Assembly: GCA_019912665.1 (NCBI GenBank)
Contig: JAIOIE010000018.1
Coordinates: 560,690-624,689 of the forward strand
Origin: Deltaproteobacteria bacterium
GTDB lineage: Bacteria > Desulfobacterota > GWC2-55-46
Length of the DNA stretch: 64,000 nucleotides
Direction: 5' to 3'
Notes under the pieces: generated by a model
Told to the model about the DNA's origin: nothing
Seen by the model: only the letters and a program-made list of their open reading frames with translations
The model's database searches: none
Shown here: positions 1 to 7,681 of the stretch, one piece after another
Numbering within the stretch: position 1 is the first letter of the stretch
How the letters are laid out: each line of letters starts with the position of its first letter
Position numbers and translations under genes: made by a program

Positions 1-1
1 T

Positions 2-1897
2 GAATATTTCTGGCCCGTGATGGTCGTCTCGGCCGTAATCGCGCTTACGGCCTCCCTTAGCGCGGTAATGCTCCGGAGGATGGTAAAGAAGCGCACTGTC
101 GAACTGGATGAAAAGAACCGGCTCTTGAGCCTTGCAAGGGAAGAGCTGAGCGAGAGGGTCGAGCAGAGGACGGCGGAGCTTTTGAAGACGAACGCCGCGC
201 TCATGAGCGAGAACGCGGAGCGGAGGCTAGCCGAGGCAACTCTACGGGAGAGCGAGGAGCGCTACAGGTCGTATATAGAAGTGACCGGCCAGATCGGCTG
301 GTCCACTGACGCCGAAGGGAATGTTATGGACGACATCCCGGCCTGGCGGCGGTATACCGGCCAGACCTCAGACGAGATAAAGGGGTCGGGCTGGTCCAGC
401 GCCATCCATCCGGACGACTTAAACCGCACTATCGAGAAATGGCAGAAGTCAATTACCGAAGGGTGCTTTTACGAGACGGAGTACAGGATCAGAAGGTTTG
501 ACGGCGCTTACCGACATTTCATGGCCCGCGGCATACCCCTTTTCAGGGAGGACGGGAGAATCCGGGAATGGATCGGGACCTGCGTCGATATAACGGATCG
601 CAAGCAGTCTGAAGACCTGCTTAAGAAGGCGCACGAAGAACTGGAAACGAGGATTATAGAGCGCACGGCTGAACTGAAGGCCGCCAACGCCCGGCTCCAG
701 ATTGAGATCGCCGAGCGGGAGCGGATGGAAGACGAGCTCATAAAGGCGCAGAAGCTCGAGTCGCTCGGCATCTTCGCGGGCGGCATAGCCCACGACTTCA
801 ATAACCTGCTTCAGGCCATAGCGAACAACATAGGCGTGGCAAAAATATTCGCATCAGAAAGAAATAAGCTCATGGAGGCGCTGAACGACGCTGAGACCGC
901 AGCGAAGTACGCCTCGCAACTGAGCCAGCGCCTCCTGACCTTCGCCAAGGGAGGGAGCCCGGTAAAAAAGGCCACCTCGGTATCCCGCTTGATAGAAGAA
1001 TCGCTCAGCATCTCCATGAGCGGCTCGAACATCCTGACCGAGTGCGAGGTCCCGGACGACCTGAGCCCAGTGGAAGTGGACGAGGGGCAGATAAACCAGG
1101 TGCTCAATAACCTCCTTATAAACGCCAAGGAGGCCATGCCCAGTGGCGGGAGGATAAGGATACGGGCCGAGGGCGTGAAGGTCGGCGAGAGCGATAATCT
1201 TTTCCTTAAGGAAGGAGACTATGTACGAATATCAATAGAGGACCAGGGCGCCGGCATACCGGAGGAAAACCTCTTCAGGATATTCGACCCCTATTTCAGC
1301 ACCAAGGAGCGGGGCGCGGAAAAGGGCACCGGGCTCGGCCTCTCAGTGTGCCACTCTATACTCGTGAAGCACGGCGGGCTCATAAGCGTTGAATCAACTG
1401 TGGACGTGGGCACTACCTTCCACGTATTTCTTCCCGTTTCAAAGGAGCCGCTTTATGTAAGCGAAAACAACATGCCCGGACCTGGCGCAACCGGCGGCAG
1501 GATATTGTTCATGGAGGACGAGAAGACCATGTGGCGGTCGGCAGGCCTGCTCCTTAAGACCATGGGCTATGATGTGGAATTCTCGATGAACGGAGCGGAA
1601 GCCGTTTCCCTTTACGAAAAGGCGCTCGGCGAAGGGAGGCCGTTCGACGGCGTGATCCTCGACCTCACGATACCCGGCGGCATGGGGGGCAAGGAGACCA
1701 TCGCGCGCCTCCGCGAAATCGACAGCGGCGTAAAGGCGATAGTCGTAAGCGGCTATACCGACGACCCCGTAATGACGAACTTCAGGGAATACGGTTTCGT
1801 AAGCGCCCTGGCAAAGCCTTATACGGTGGAACAGATGAACAACGCCGTCCGCGAGGAGTTCGGCCGCCCGCGGCCCCCGTCCGCGGGACTGAGCTGA
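2..1897 (+). CDS. Hybrid sensor histidine kinase, 5' truncated by window edge
   Basis: The frame is open to the first bases, so the true start lies upstream; GTG at 17 and ATG at 20 are only internal candidates. The visible part begins with one membrane helix, then a coiled coil, a PAS domain (about residues 80-200, counting from 17), a second coil, a HisKA domain with phospho-acceptor His at about 259 in [11 protein letters not shown], a HATPase_c domain (N box NNLLINAKEAMP, G boxes DQGAGIP and GTGLGLSV) and a C-terminal receiver domain with acceptor Asp about 549 in VILDLTIPGGMGG. It is an inner-membrane signal transducer; the ligand domain is off the window. The HDFNN box puts it in the NtrB-like kinase group, like the second kinase at 29295-32180. 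The signal is unknown. Confidence 0.93.
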   Translation, partial: EYFWPVMVVSAVIALTASLSAVMLRRMVKKRTVELDEKNRLLSLAREELSERVEQRTAELLKTNAALMSENAERRLAEATLRESEERYRSYIEVTGQIGWSTDAEGNVMDDIPAWRRYTGQTSDEIKGSGWSSAIHPDDLNRTIEKWQKSITEGCFYETEYRIRRFDGAYRHFMARGIPLFREDGRIREWIGTCVDITDRKQSEDLLKKAHEELETRIIERTAELKAANARLQIEIAERERMEDELIKAQKLESLGIFAGGIAHDFNNLLQAIANNIGVAKIFASERNKLMEALNDAETAAKYASQLSQRLLTFAKGGSPVKKATSVSRLIEESLSISMSGSNILTECEVPDDLSPVEVDEGQINQVLNNLLINAKEAMPSGGRIRIRAEGVKVGESDNLFLKEGDYVRISIEDQGAGIPEENLFRIFDPYFSTKERGAEKGTGLGLSVCHSILVKHGGLISVESTVDVGTTFHVFLPVSKEPLYVSENNMPGPGATGGRILFMEDEKTMWRSAGLLLKTMGYDVEFSMNGAEAVSLYEKALGEGRPFDGVILDLTIPGGMGGKETIARLREIDSGVKAIVVSGYTDDPVMTNFREYGFVSALAKPYTVEQMNNAVREEFGRPRPPSAGLS

Positions 1898-2007
1898 TCT
1901 TCAATCCTTCTGGATTTGCGTTCTGCGCAAAACGTACAGTTTGGCCGCTCTACTGTAATTATCGAAACCTTCCAGGGTTCTAACACCACTACAAAGGCGG
2001 GAATTAA

Positions 2008-2032
2008 CAAAAGCGCCGAATGGCGCTTTTGT
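2008..2032. terminator. Bidirectional hairpin terminator
   Basis: An 11-bp perfect stem (ACAAAAGCGCC) with a GAAT loop has T-rich tails on both strands. It lies 110 bp after the kinase stop codon and next to a decayed tRNA-Glu 3' end, so it could end the kinase transcript or be the old terminator of the tRNA. Confidence 0.6.
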
Positions 2033-2039
2033 TTAACAT

Positions 2040-2059
2040 TGGCGTCCTCACAGAGTTAC
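2040..2059 (-). repeat. Decayed copy of tRNA-Glu 3' end (att-like)
   Basis: Read on the minus strand, these 20 bases match the last 20 bases of tRNA-Glu (3156-3231) at 16 positions, including the final GGACGCCA. The rest of the would-be tRNA does not fold. The copy has the orientation and position (3' side of the tRNA) expected for the distal attachment site of an integrated element. Confidence 0.5.
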
Positions 2060-2129
2060 GAGGCTTACTTATCCACGGTGGAGGTTCCGCTTTTGGTGAG
2101 GCAGGTGGGTTGAACAAGCTTTTTTTATT

Positions 2130-2750
2130 CTAAGAAAAGGACATCTCTTCAGAATCAAATTCTAAATCTTCATCATCCTCTTCTTTTCTCACCCGTATCA
2201 CACATTCCGAATCGGTAAGGCTATAAGCAAGTATGGCCTCGTCAATTTGATTCACATCGACCCTGAACCATTCCCTCATAAGCTGATTCTTTTTGAACGC
2301 GAGGTGAAGCTCTTTTTCTATAATATCGTAATGGTCAATCAGTAGCCAGTCATGTACAACGACCTTAGCCCGTTCTTGACGTGCAACATCCCACGCCCGT
2401 TTTTCAGGGTCTTTTTGCGTCCTGCCTACCTTGAAAATACCATTCTCATTTTCTAATTTGAGGAAATAAACATAGCCTTTTTTGGGGCTGCTAAACCTAA
2501 AACCGATGTGTTTGTATTGAAGCCATTCCTTCCATAGACCGCACAATTCAGCTTGAGTATGTTCTCTCTGCCTGACATTGTACGGTAGAAAGAGATAATG
2601 ACCGAGGAGGGTATCAGAAGTTATTTCGTCTGTGCCCCTGTGTTCTGGATATAAAGGCAGGTTATCGAGGATATATTTGAAGTCTCTTGCGTAATCACCG
2701 AACATGTCGCTTCTGTCTATTTGTTTTTTGATATAGGCTGTAAATGACAT
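2130..2750 (-). CDS. YozE SAM-like / T5orf172 (GIY-YIG type) domain protein
   Basis: A 206-residue product. I chose ATG at 2748-2750 because GGGAG precedes it; the longer frame to 2855 would translate a REP palindrome. Residues 1-80 resemble the YozE SAM-like helical domain (SFTAYIKKQ, D-FA-like spacing, W-x-x-Y at the end). Residues 91-165 form a T5orf172/MUG113 domain of the GIY-YIG nuclease superfamily: GYVYFL, KVGRT, then the EKELH helix with Glu145 and the closing EWFRVD. Such domains occur in phage and mobile-element proteins and are often of unknown function; nuclease activity is inferred only. The acidic C-terminal tail is notable. The gene is AT-richer than the chromosome and sits between tRNA-Glu and a decayed copy of its 3' end, suggesting transfer. 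Confidence 0.75.
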   Translation of the reverse strand: MSFTAYIKKQIDRSDMFGDYARDFKYILDNLPLYPEHRGTDEITSDTLLGHYLFLPYNVRQREHTQAELCGLWKEWLQYKHIGFRFSSPKKGYVYFLKLENENGIFKVGRTQKDPEKRAWDVARQERAKVVVHDWLLIDHYDIIEKELHLAFKKNQLMREWFRVDVNQIDEAILAYSLTDSECVIRVRKEEDDEDLEFDSEEMSFS

Positions 2751-2832
2751 GCTCCCATCTCCCTTATTTGCCAAGCACCGCAACTGTGCTGTGCCACGGT
2801 TTTCCTTCATCTGAAAGGCTTGTTTCAGTTTC

Positions 2833-2853
2833 GTAGGGTGGGCACCGCCCACC
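2833..2853 (+). repeat. GTAG-type REP palindrome (family D), copy 1
   Basis: GTAG is followed by a hairpin with arms GGTGGGC and GCCCACC. An inverted second copy lies at 3045-3065. GTAG at the foot of a short palindrome is the signature of REP elements mobilised by TnpA_REP (RAYT) transposases; none is encoded in this window. Confidence 0.65.
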
Positions 2854-2933
2854 AATCTCGTGTCATTCTTTATATCGCAATTTCACCCCACACACAAGCC
2901 GTTTAAAACTCGCCCACCGTGCGGGAACCTGAA

Positions 2934-2973
2934 AACAAAAAAAGCCGCAATCGCTTTTGACGATTGCGGCTTT
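2934..2973 (-). terminator. Hairpin terminator on minus strand
   Basis: A 13-bp perfect stem (AAAGCCGCAATCG and its complement) with a 7-nt loop is followed on the minus strand by a run of T. It is the second of two terminators between the tRNA pair and the 2130-2750 gene. Confidence 0.6.
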
Positions 2974-3044
2974 GATCTTTCGCCGACCCACAGGAAGAGG
3001 TTATTTATCCACGGTATGGTGGAGGTGCCGATTTAATACGATTT

Positions 3045-3065
3045 GGTGGGCGATGCCCACCCTAC
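3045..3065 (-). repeat. GTAG-type REP palindrome (family D), copy 2
   Basis: An inverted copy of the element at 2833-2853 with one loop change (CAC to CAT on the GTAG strand). Together they form a REPIN-like inverted pair about 190 bp apart. Confidence 0.65.
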
Positions 3066-3122
3066 CCACTGCAAGATTGTCGACCCCTTCCAGGATTCGA
3101 CCAACGAAGGCCATGAAATGAG

Positions 3123-3147
3123 AAAAGGGGCTTTCAGCCCCTTTTTT
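3123..3147 (-). terminator. Terminator of the tRNA-Lys/tRNA-Glu transcript
   Basis: A GGGGCT/AGCCCC stem with a 3-nt loop, with T runs on both strands, begins 9 bp past the CCA end of tRNA-Glu. Confidence 0.7.
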
Positions 3148-3155
3148 GATTTTAC

Positions 3156-3231
3156 TGGCGTCCCCACAGGGATTCGAACCCTGGTCGCCGCCGTGAAAGG
3201 GCGGTGTCCTTGGCCTCTAGACGATGGGGAC
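3156..3231 (-). tRNA. tRNA-Glu (anticodon TTC)
   Basis: 76 nt including encoded CCA. The acceptor stem is GTCCCCA/TGGGGAC, discriminator G. The D arm contains CTAGAGGCC. The anticodon loop CTTTCAC gives TTC, and the T arm carries GGTTCGAATCC. It is close to the Escherichia coli tRNA-Glu and is cotranscribed with tRNA-Lys 25 bp upstream. Confidence 0.97.
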
Positions 3232-3256
3232 TTATGTTATTTTCTTATTTATTCAA

Positions 3257-3332
3257 TGGTGAGCCGCCCGGGACTCGAACCCGGGACCACCTGCTTAAAA
3301 GGCAGATGCTCTACCAACTGAGCTAGCGGCTC
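3257..3332 (-). tRNA. tRNA-Lys (anticodon TTT)
   Basis: 76 nt including encoded CCA. The acceptor stem is GAGCCGC/GCGGCTC, discriminator A. The D arm is GCTCAGTTGGTAGAGC, the anticodon loop CTTTTAA gives TTT, and the T loop is GTTCGAGTC. It is the first gene of a two-tRNA unit. Confidence 0.97.
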
Positions 3333-3415
3333 ATGGACCCTGAGGGCATCGAACTTAGACAAAATAAAGTATCACAGCACCCCTGGGTTGTCAAACCCAA
3401 AACCGGCGCAGCCGG

Positions 3416-3808
3416 TCAGGCCTCCGCCAGTTTCTTAAGGGCATCCTGAGCCGCCTTCCTCCTTAAGCTCTTGAACCTCAGGTACACCGTGCCGACGAAA
3501 TCGTCCTGCTCGGCGGGCCTGAGCGTCCGGTAAAATCTTACGAGACTGCGCTCCCTGGGCGCGAGGTCGGACGTCACCATCACAGGCTTTCCCGAAGAGG
3601 TGAAAAAGAACGACGGGTCGCGGCCCAGCGCCTTCGCAAGCTTGAGCCATTCCTCGGTCGTTATCGGGATTGCGCCCAGTTCCTTCCGGACGTAGGTAGA
3701 CCTGTCCACCCCAAGGCGCGCCGCCAGGTGCTCCTGCCTGAGGACCAGCTCTTCCCTGAGCTCTTTGAGCCTCGCGAGAATATCTCCGGTGCTGAAAGTG
3801 CTGCCCAT
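3416..3808 (-). CDS. XRE-family helix-turn-helix regulator
   Basis: 130 residues. An N-terminal Cro/CI-type HTH (about residues 9-66) is seen in EELVLRQEHLAARLGVDRST followed by the turn into ITTEEWLKLAKALG. The C-terminal half is helical and basic with no recognised sensor domain, so it is likely a small DNA-binding repressor. The start is preceded by AAAGGGG only 2 nt away, so an alternative start is possible. It lies 110 bp downstream of the HEPN-like gene on the same strand and may be cotranscribed with it. Its targets cannot be seen. Confidence 0.8.
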   Translation of the reverse strand: MGSTFSTGDILARLKELREELVLRQEHLAARLGVDRSTYVRKELGAIPITTEEWLKLAKALGRDPSFFFTSSGKPVMVTSDLAPRERSLVRFYRTLRPAEQDDFVGTVYLRFKSLRRKAAQDALKKLAEA

Positions 3809-3918
3809 ATCCCCTTTACTACCATTTGACCGCGCGGTCCCGGTTTGAAATGCATGGCGATCCCCCGCAGAAGCCCGGGCCGGAACGCGCTCGCTCCGGT
3901 CCTAATCAAGCCAACCCC

Positions 3919-4362
3919 TCAGCCCTTCACTGTTCTCCTGAGGAAATCCTTGACCTCGTATAGAAGGTCCCTTGCCTGATATATGCGGAAAAGCGAATCA
4001 TTTTCGGAATAGTCGATCGCTGCGCCGTAGCCCCATTCCTTTCTCGACTCGAACAGCCGTTCCAGGAAAGGATCGAGCTTGGAGCTGAACTTCTGAAGCG
4101 AGCTGGTGAAGCCGGTAAACGAGCTTGCCTGCGCTTTGACCGACCCGGCGGTCAGGAAAGCGGCCAGTGCCGCATGGACCGAGGAATAGGAGGCAAGCGT
4201 CACGGCGGGGTTATAAAGCCCGCTCTTATGCAGCGCCTCGGCTGCATGGAAATACTCCTCGGCCATCCGGAACTCGACCTTTATTCTCTCAGCGCTCCTG
4301 GACCTCAAAAGCAAAGCCTCGCGGGAAGATGGAACTCCCGGCATTAGTGGACGGTTCAACAT
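3919..4362 (-). CDS. HEPN-like (UPF0332-type) helical protein
   Basis: 147 residues, nearly all helical. The segment from about residue 30 (EEYFHAAEALHKSGLYNPAVTLASYSSVHAALAAFL) has the paired-helix pattern and A-x-x-Y-S/A-x-x-H spacing of HEPN proteins that partner minimal nucleotidyltransferases. I do not see a clear Rx4-6H RNase motif, so it is more likely a structural or partner HEPN than an active ribonuclease. No MNT gene is adjacent. AAGG six bases before the ATG supports the start. It is divergent from lptF. Confidence 0.55.
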   Translation of the reverse strand: MLNRPLMPGVPSSREALLLRSRSAERIKVEFRMAEEYFHAAEALHKSGLYNPAVTLASYSSVHAALAAFLTAGSVKAQASSFTGFTSSLQKFSSKLDPFLERLFESRKEWGYGAAIDYSENDSLFRIYQARDLLYEVKDFLRRTVKG

Positions 4363-4541
4363 AAAAAACCTTGGATTGCGTCGGATTCGGCACGCGGAGT
4401 TTTAAATACCTGAAATCCAAGCCATTGTCAATATCCTATAAACCGGCCCCGGTATTCGTCTTGAAATAAAGTGCCTATATTCCTATTTCGGACGAAGTGA
4501 GCGGATTCTTTAATTTCCAAAAAGGCGCCCCCTTTAACAGA

Positions 4542-4570
4542 TTGTCCGTAAACCGTCTTTATAGTATTAT
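4542..4570 (+). promoter_or_regulatory. Sigma70-like promoter of lptFG
   Basis: TTGTCC (4542-4547), a 17-bp spacer and TATTAT (4565-4570). The expected transcription start falls on or next to the lptF ATG at 4577 and no Shine-Dalgarno sequence lies before that ATG, so the transcript may be leaderless. Confidence 0.5.
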
Positions 4571-4576
4571 TGTGAA

Positions 4577-5719
4577 ATGCGCTGGATCCTTGGAAGGTAC
4601 ATACTGAAGGAGATATGGGCCCCGTTTCTCCTGAGCCTCGTCATACTGACCGCGATCTCGCTCCTTACAAAGGCGGTCCGGATAATAGAGCTCCTGCTGG
4701 TGCAGGGCGTGGGCGGCGGGTTCATCCTGTGGTTCATCGTCTCGGTGCTGCCCTCGCTCCTTCTCTACACCCTTCCCATCGCCTTTCTCATAGGCGTTCT
4801 CGTGGCGTTTACGAGGCTCAGCTCCGATAGCGAGCTCACCGCCATGAAGGCCTCGGGCTTGAGCCTCTATGCGGCCCTCAGGCCGGTCCTTCTTTTCGCG
4901 GCCTTCGTGTACGCGGCGAGCCTGCTCGTGACCCTTTACCTCTTCCCATGGGGGAACCTCACTCTCAAGAACCTCGTCTACGAGGCCTCAAAGGACAGGT
5001 TCATCTCCGGCCTCGAGGAAAAGACCTTTTACGACAGCTTCAAGGGCTTCGTAATCTATATAGACAAGATAAACCTCAAGAGCGGGGAGATGGAAGGCAT
5101 ATTCATCTCCGAGTCCGGCGGGGAAGGCGAACCGAACCTCTTTTTCGCGGCGGGCGGAGTATTTTCCCCGGCAACCGACCGCCACACGGTATATCTGAAG
5201 CTCAACGACGGGGTAATGCACCGGAAGACCGAAGGCGACGGGACCTATCACATAGCGAATTTCTCCTCGTACACGCTTGAGCTCGGCCTCTCAGGCCAGC
5301 CCGGTGCCGCGAGCGAAAGGCGCAACAAGGAAATGTACGCCGGGGAACTGCGTGAGAGAATAGAGCTTGCGAAGGCTTCCGGCGAAGACCCTTCACGCCA
5401 CATAATAGACCTGCATAAGAGGTTCGCCATCCCCTCGTCCGTCTTCGTCTTCGCCCTTTTAGGGCTCCCGCTGGGGCTTCAGAAGATACGGGTCGCACGT
5501 TTTACGGGCTTCTCCATAGCCATAGGCGTGGTGCTGGTCTATTACCTCCTCTCAACGGGCTTCGAGGCCCTGGGCGAGAGCGGCTCGTTGAACCCGTTCG
5601 TCGCGGTCTGGGCAACGGACTTTATCTTCCTCGTCGCGGGCCTGTTCGTATTCTCACGGACCTCGGCCGACAGGTCCGCAAACCCGCTGACGACGCTCCG
5701 CGGAGGGAAGGCAAGATGA
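4577..5719 (+). CDS. lptF: LPS export permease LptF
   Basis: 380 residues, YjgP/YjgQ family. Three membrane helices fall in the first about 110 residues, a periplasmic beta-jellyroll segment in the middle (about 130-260) and three helices at the C-terminus. With LptG it forms the membrane part of the LptB2FG ABC transporter that extracts LPS from the inner membrane and passes it to LptC/LptA. LptB is not encoded here. The next gene overlaps by 4 bp. The ATG at 4577 is in the expected place (MRWILGRYILKEIWAPF). Confidence 0.93.
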   Translation: MRWILGRYILKEIWAPFLLSLVILTAISLLTKAVRIIELLLVQGVGGGFILWFIVSVLPSLLLYTLPIAFLIGVLVAFTRLSSDSELTAMKASGLSLYAALRPVLLFAAFVYAASLLVTLYLFPWGNLTLKNLVYEASKDRFISGLEEKTFYDSFKGFVIYIDKINLKSGEMEGIFISESGGEGEPNLFFAAGGVFSPATDRHTVYLKLNDGVMHRKTEGDGTYHIANFSSYTLELGLSGQPGAASERRNKEMYAGELRERIELAKASGEDPSRHIIDLHKRFAIPSSVFVFALLGLPLGLQKIRVARFTGFSIAIGVVLVYYLLSTGFEALGESGSLNPFVAVWATDFIFLVAGLFVFSRTSADRSANPLTTLRGGKAR

Positions 5720-6789
5720 AGGTGCTCCAGAAATATCTCCTTAGCGAGTTCCTGAAGCTCGCCGCCATCGCCGCGGCAGGCTTCATCGTGCTCTTCGTGA
5801 CGGTCGACATATTCGAGAACATGGACAGCCTCATGGAGCACAAGGTCCCGCTCGTCCCAGCCGCCGGGTTCTTCCTCTACAAGATACCCTTCATAATAGG
5901 CCAGGTCCTGCCAGTCGCGCTGCTGGTGGCGACATTCGTCTCTCTCGGCCTCCTCTCAAGGCACGGAGAGATAACGGCGGTCAAGGCAGGCGGCGTAAGG
6001 GTGCTCCGGGCGGCAATACCACTTCTCGCGGCTGGGCTAGTCGCAAGCGCGGGCGTGATACTCATGAACGAATACGTAACGCCGACCGCCATGAAGAAGG
6101 CCGACTCGTTCCGGCAGAGGTGGCTCGGCGCGCAGGAAGGGAGCTTCGGCAGGGAAGGCCTCTGGATAAAAACCTCGGAGGGCATACTGAACGCGAAGAA
6201 CATGGACCCGGACGGGAGCCGCCTTCACGGCGTGACCTATTATTTCATCGAGAAGCCCTTCACGCCCACGGGCCGGGTCCATTCGAGATCAGCCGTCTGG
6301 AAAGGGAGCGCCTGGGCCGCCGAGGAAGCGACCATCTGGAATTTCACGCCGGGCGGAGAGGCCCAGAGGAGCGCAAGGGAAAGCTTCATCCTGCCAGGCC
6401 TTGCGAAGCCGGACGAGATGATAAACATGGAGAGCTTCCAGAGGAACATGGGCTTCATGGACCTAAGGGAATATGTGAAGGACCTTGAAAAGGAGGGCTA
6501 CGAGGCCACGCGCTTCAAGACCGACCTCTGGAGCAAGCTATCCTTCCCGCTCGTCAACTTTATAATGGTGCTCGTGGGCATTCCCTTCGCCCTCCGGACC
6601 GGGCGGCAGAGCGGCATAGCCGCCGGAATAGGCCTGAGCATCGTGATCGCCTTCAGCTACTGGGGGGTGTACGCGCTTACACGGTCGCTCGGCCAGAGCC
6701 AGCTCGTGCCGCCGTTCCTGGCTGCCTTCTTCCCGGATATATTATTCGTTGCAGTAGGCGCGCTGATGCTGGGGTATGTGAGGGAGTAG
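5716..6789 (+). CDS. lptG: LPS export permease LptG
   Basis: 357 residues, the second YjgP/YjgQ paralogue, starting MKVLQKYLLSEFLKLAAIAA and overlapping the lptF stop by 4 bp, so the two are translationally coupled. It has the same plan of three plus three membrane helices around a periplasmic domain. It is assigned LptG by second position and shorter length. Its stop is 5 bp before a REP palindrome that opens the accessory patch at 6.8-8.6 kb. Confidence 0.92.
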   Translation: MKVLQKYLLSEFLKLAAIAAAGFIVLFVTVDIFENMDSLMEHKVPLVPAAGFFLYKIPFIIGQVLPVALLVATFVSLGLLSRHGEITAVKAGGVRVLRAAIPLLAAGLVASAGVILMNEYVTPTAMKKADSFRQRWLGAQEGSFGREGLWIKTSEGILNAKNMDPDGSRLHGVTYYFIEKPFTPTGRVHSRSAVWKGSAWAAEEATIWNFTPGGEAQRSARESFILPGLAKPDEMINMESFQRNMGFMDLREYVKDLEKEGYEATRFKTDLWSKLSFPLVNFIMVLVGIPFALRTGRQSGIAAGIGLSIVIAFSYWGVYALTRSLGQSQLVPPFLAAFFPDILFVAVGALMLGYVRE

Positions 6790-6794
6790 GGGAG

Positions 6795-6825
6795 TGTTGG
6801 GTTACGCTTCGCTAACCCAACCTAC
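6795..6825 (-). repeat. GTAG-type REP palindrome (family C), copy 1
   Basis: On the minus strand: GTAG, then arms GTTGGGTTAGCG and CGTAACCCAAC. It is inverted relative to the copies at 7647-7677 and 8396-8427 and flanks the AbiGi-like gene. Confidence 0.75.
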
Positions 6826-6858
6826 AGGACTTACATCTGACTCTGACCCAATACAGGG

Positions 6859-7614
6859 CTAAAAATCTTTTTCAATTTGTTCACTTGTGATTATTCTTGA
6901 TGTAAGGACTCTTACTGAATCTTCATTATATTTTGGAACTTCATGCAAGTAGTCCACCATTTCTAATATTTCAGCCTCATTTTTAACTATAATATATTTT
7001 ATATCTTTTGCGTCAAATCTGAGCTTAATCTGTTCTAATAGAAAATTATCTAGTTCAACCATATTGCCGGTGCTATAATCTTTTTTTGTAATTTGTTTAA
7101 TAAAAACCTGTTTCCCCTTTTCGTCTACATACAAAAAAGGAATATACCTCCATTCTCTTTCATTATAAAATTTAACAATAGTTCCCGTCCTATTTGATAC
7201 TCCCTCGAAGGGTTTTGTATATCTCAACATATTAAGTAATCCACTTTTTATTCCTCTTGCATTAGAGTCTTTCTCTGCGCTTAAGGGCTGAGAACACTCC
7301 AACATAAGTCTCAGCCAATCTGATAAAACAGACCCTTTTTTTAAATACATTACAGGATTTAGACCATTTGAGAAAACCCATTCCTTTGACATTCCAATTC
7401 CATAATTGCCATAAATATTAAAATGTTCTTTCACTTGAGATAAAGGAATATCACAAAAGCACACCATCGGATATGCAAACTCTGCAATGTTTTTACCTTC
7501 GAACTCTAATACTTCAAGAGAATATCTTGGGTGGAACTCATTCTTTAAAATACCTTTGAGATTTTCAAATGTGCGAGTGAAATGGAATAATGTTTCAGAG
7601 CTAATATTAGGCAT
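6859..7614 (-). CDS. AbiGi-like abortive infection protein
   Basis: 251 residues from the ATG at 7612-7614, chosen because AAGGAAG precedes it; a TTG 21 bp upstream would place that site inside the gene. It starts MPNISSETLFHFTRTFENL and carries the AbiGi-family block PMVCFCDIPLS...YGNYGIGMSKEWVF...GLNPVMYLKKG (about residues 49-95), later EWRYIPF. In the two-gene AbiG phage-exclusion system AbiGi is regarded as the antitoxin-like partner, but no AbiGii is adjacent. It is strongly AT-rich against GC-rich neighbours and framed by inverted REP copies, so it was probably acquired. Confidence 0.75.
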   Translation of the reverse strand: MPNISSETLFHFTRTFENLKGILKNEFHPRYSLEVLEFEGKNIAEFAYPMVCFCDIPLSQVKEHFNIYGNYGIGMSKEWVFSNGLNPVMYLKKGSVLSDWLRLMLECSQPLSAEKDSNARGIKSGLLNMLRYTKPFEGVSNRTGTIVKFYNEREWRYIPFLYVDEKGKQVFIKQITKKDYSTGNMVELDNFLLEQIKLRFDAKDIKYIIVKNEAEILEMVDYLHEVPKYNEDSVRVLTSRIITSEQIEKDF

Positions 7615-7646
7615 AATCGTAAGCTTCCTTATCAAGTAGACAGTTC

Positions 7647-7677
7647 GTAGGTTGGGTTAGCGGAGCGTAACCCAACA
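7647..7677 (+). repeat. GTAG-type REP palindrome (family C), copy 2
   Basis: GTAGGTTGGGTTAGCG, then AGCGTAACCCAACA. It is inverted relative to copy 1. The GTAG feet of the two copies face the AbiGi-like gene between them. Confidence 0.75.
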
Positions 7678-7681
7678 AATC

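Noticed and set aside
1916..2113. Possible 65-residue coding region after the first kinase
   Set aside because: It spans a hairpin terminator and the tRNA-like repeat, has no ribosome-binding site and no protein-like composition.
2040..2115. A second functional tRNA of 76 nt
   Set aside because: The 3' end resembles tRNA-Glu, but the acceptor and anticodon stems do not pair and no anticodon loop can be drawn.
3043..3321. Possible coding region over the tRNA pair
   Set aside because: It is antisense to tRNA-Glu and tRNA-Lys and includes a REP palindrome; the residues SRPGLEPGTTCLKGRCSTN are the familiar false translation of a tRNA.
6795..7677. An insertion sequence carrying AbiGi
   Set aside because: There is no transposase, and the palindromes are REP-like hairpins rather than IS terminal repeats; no target-site duplication could be seen.
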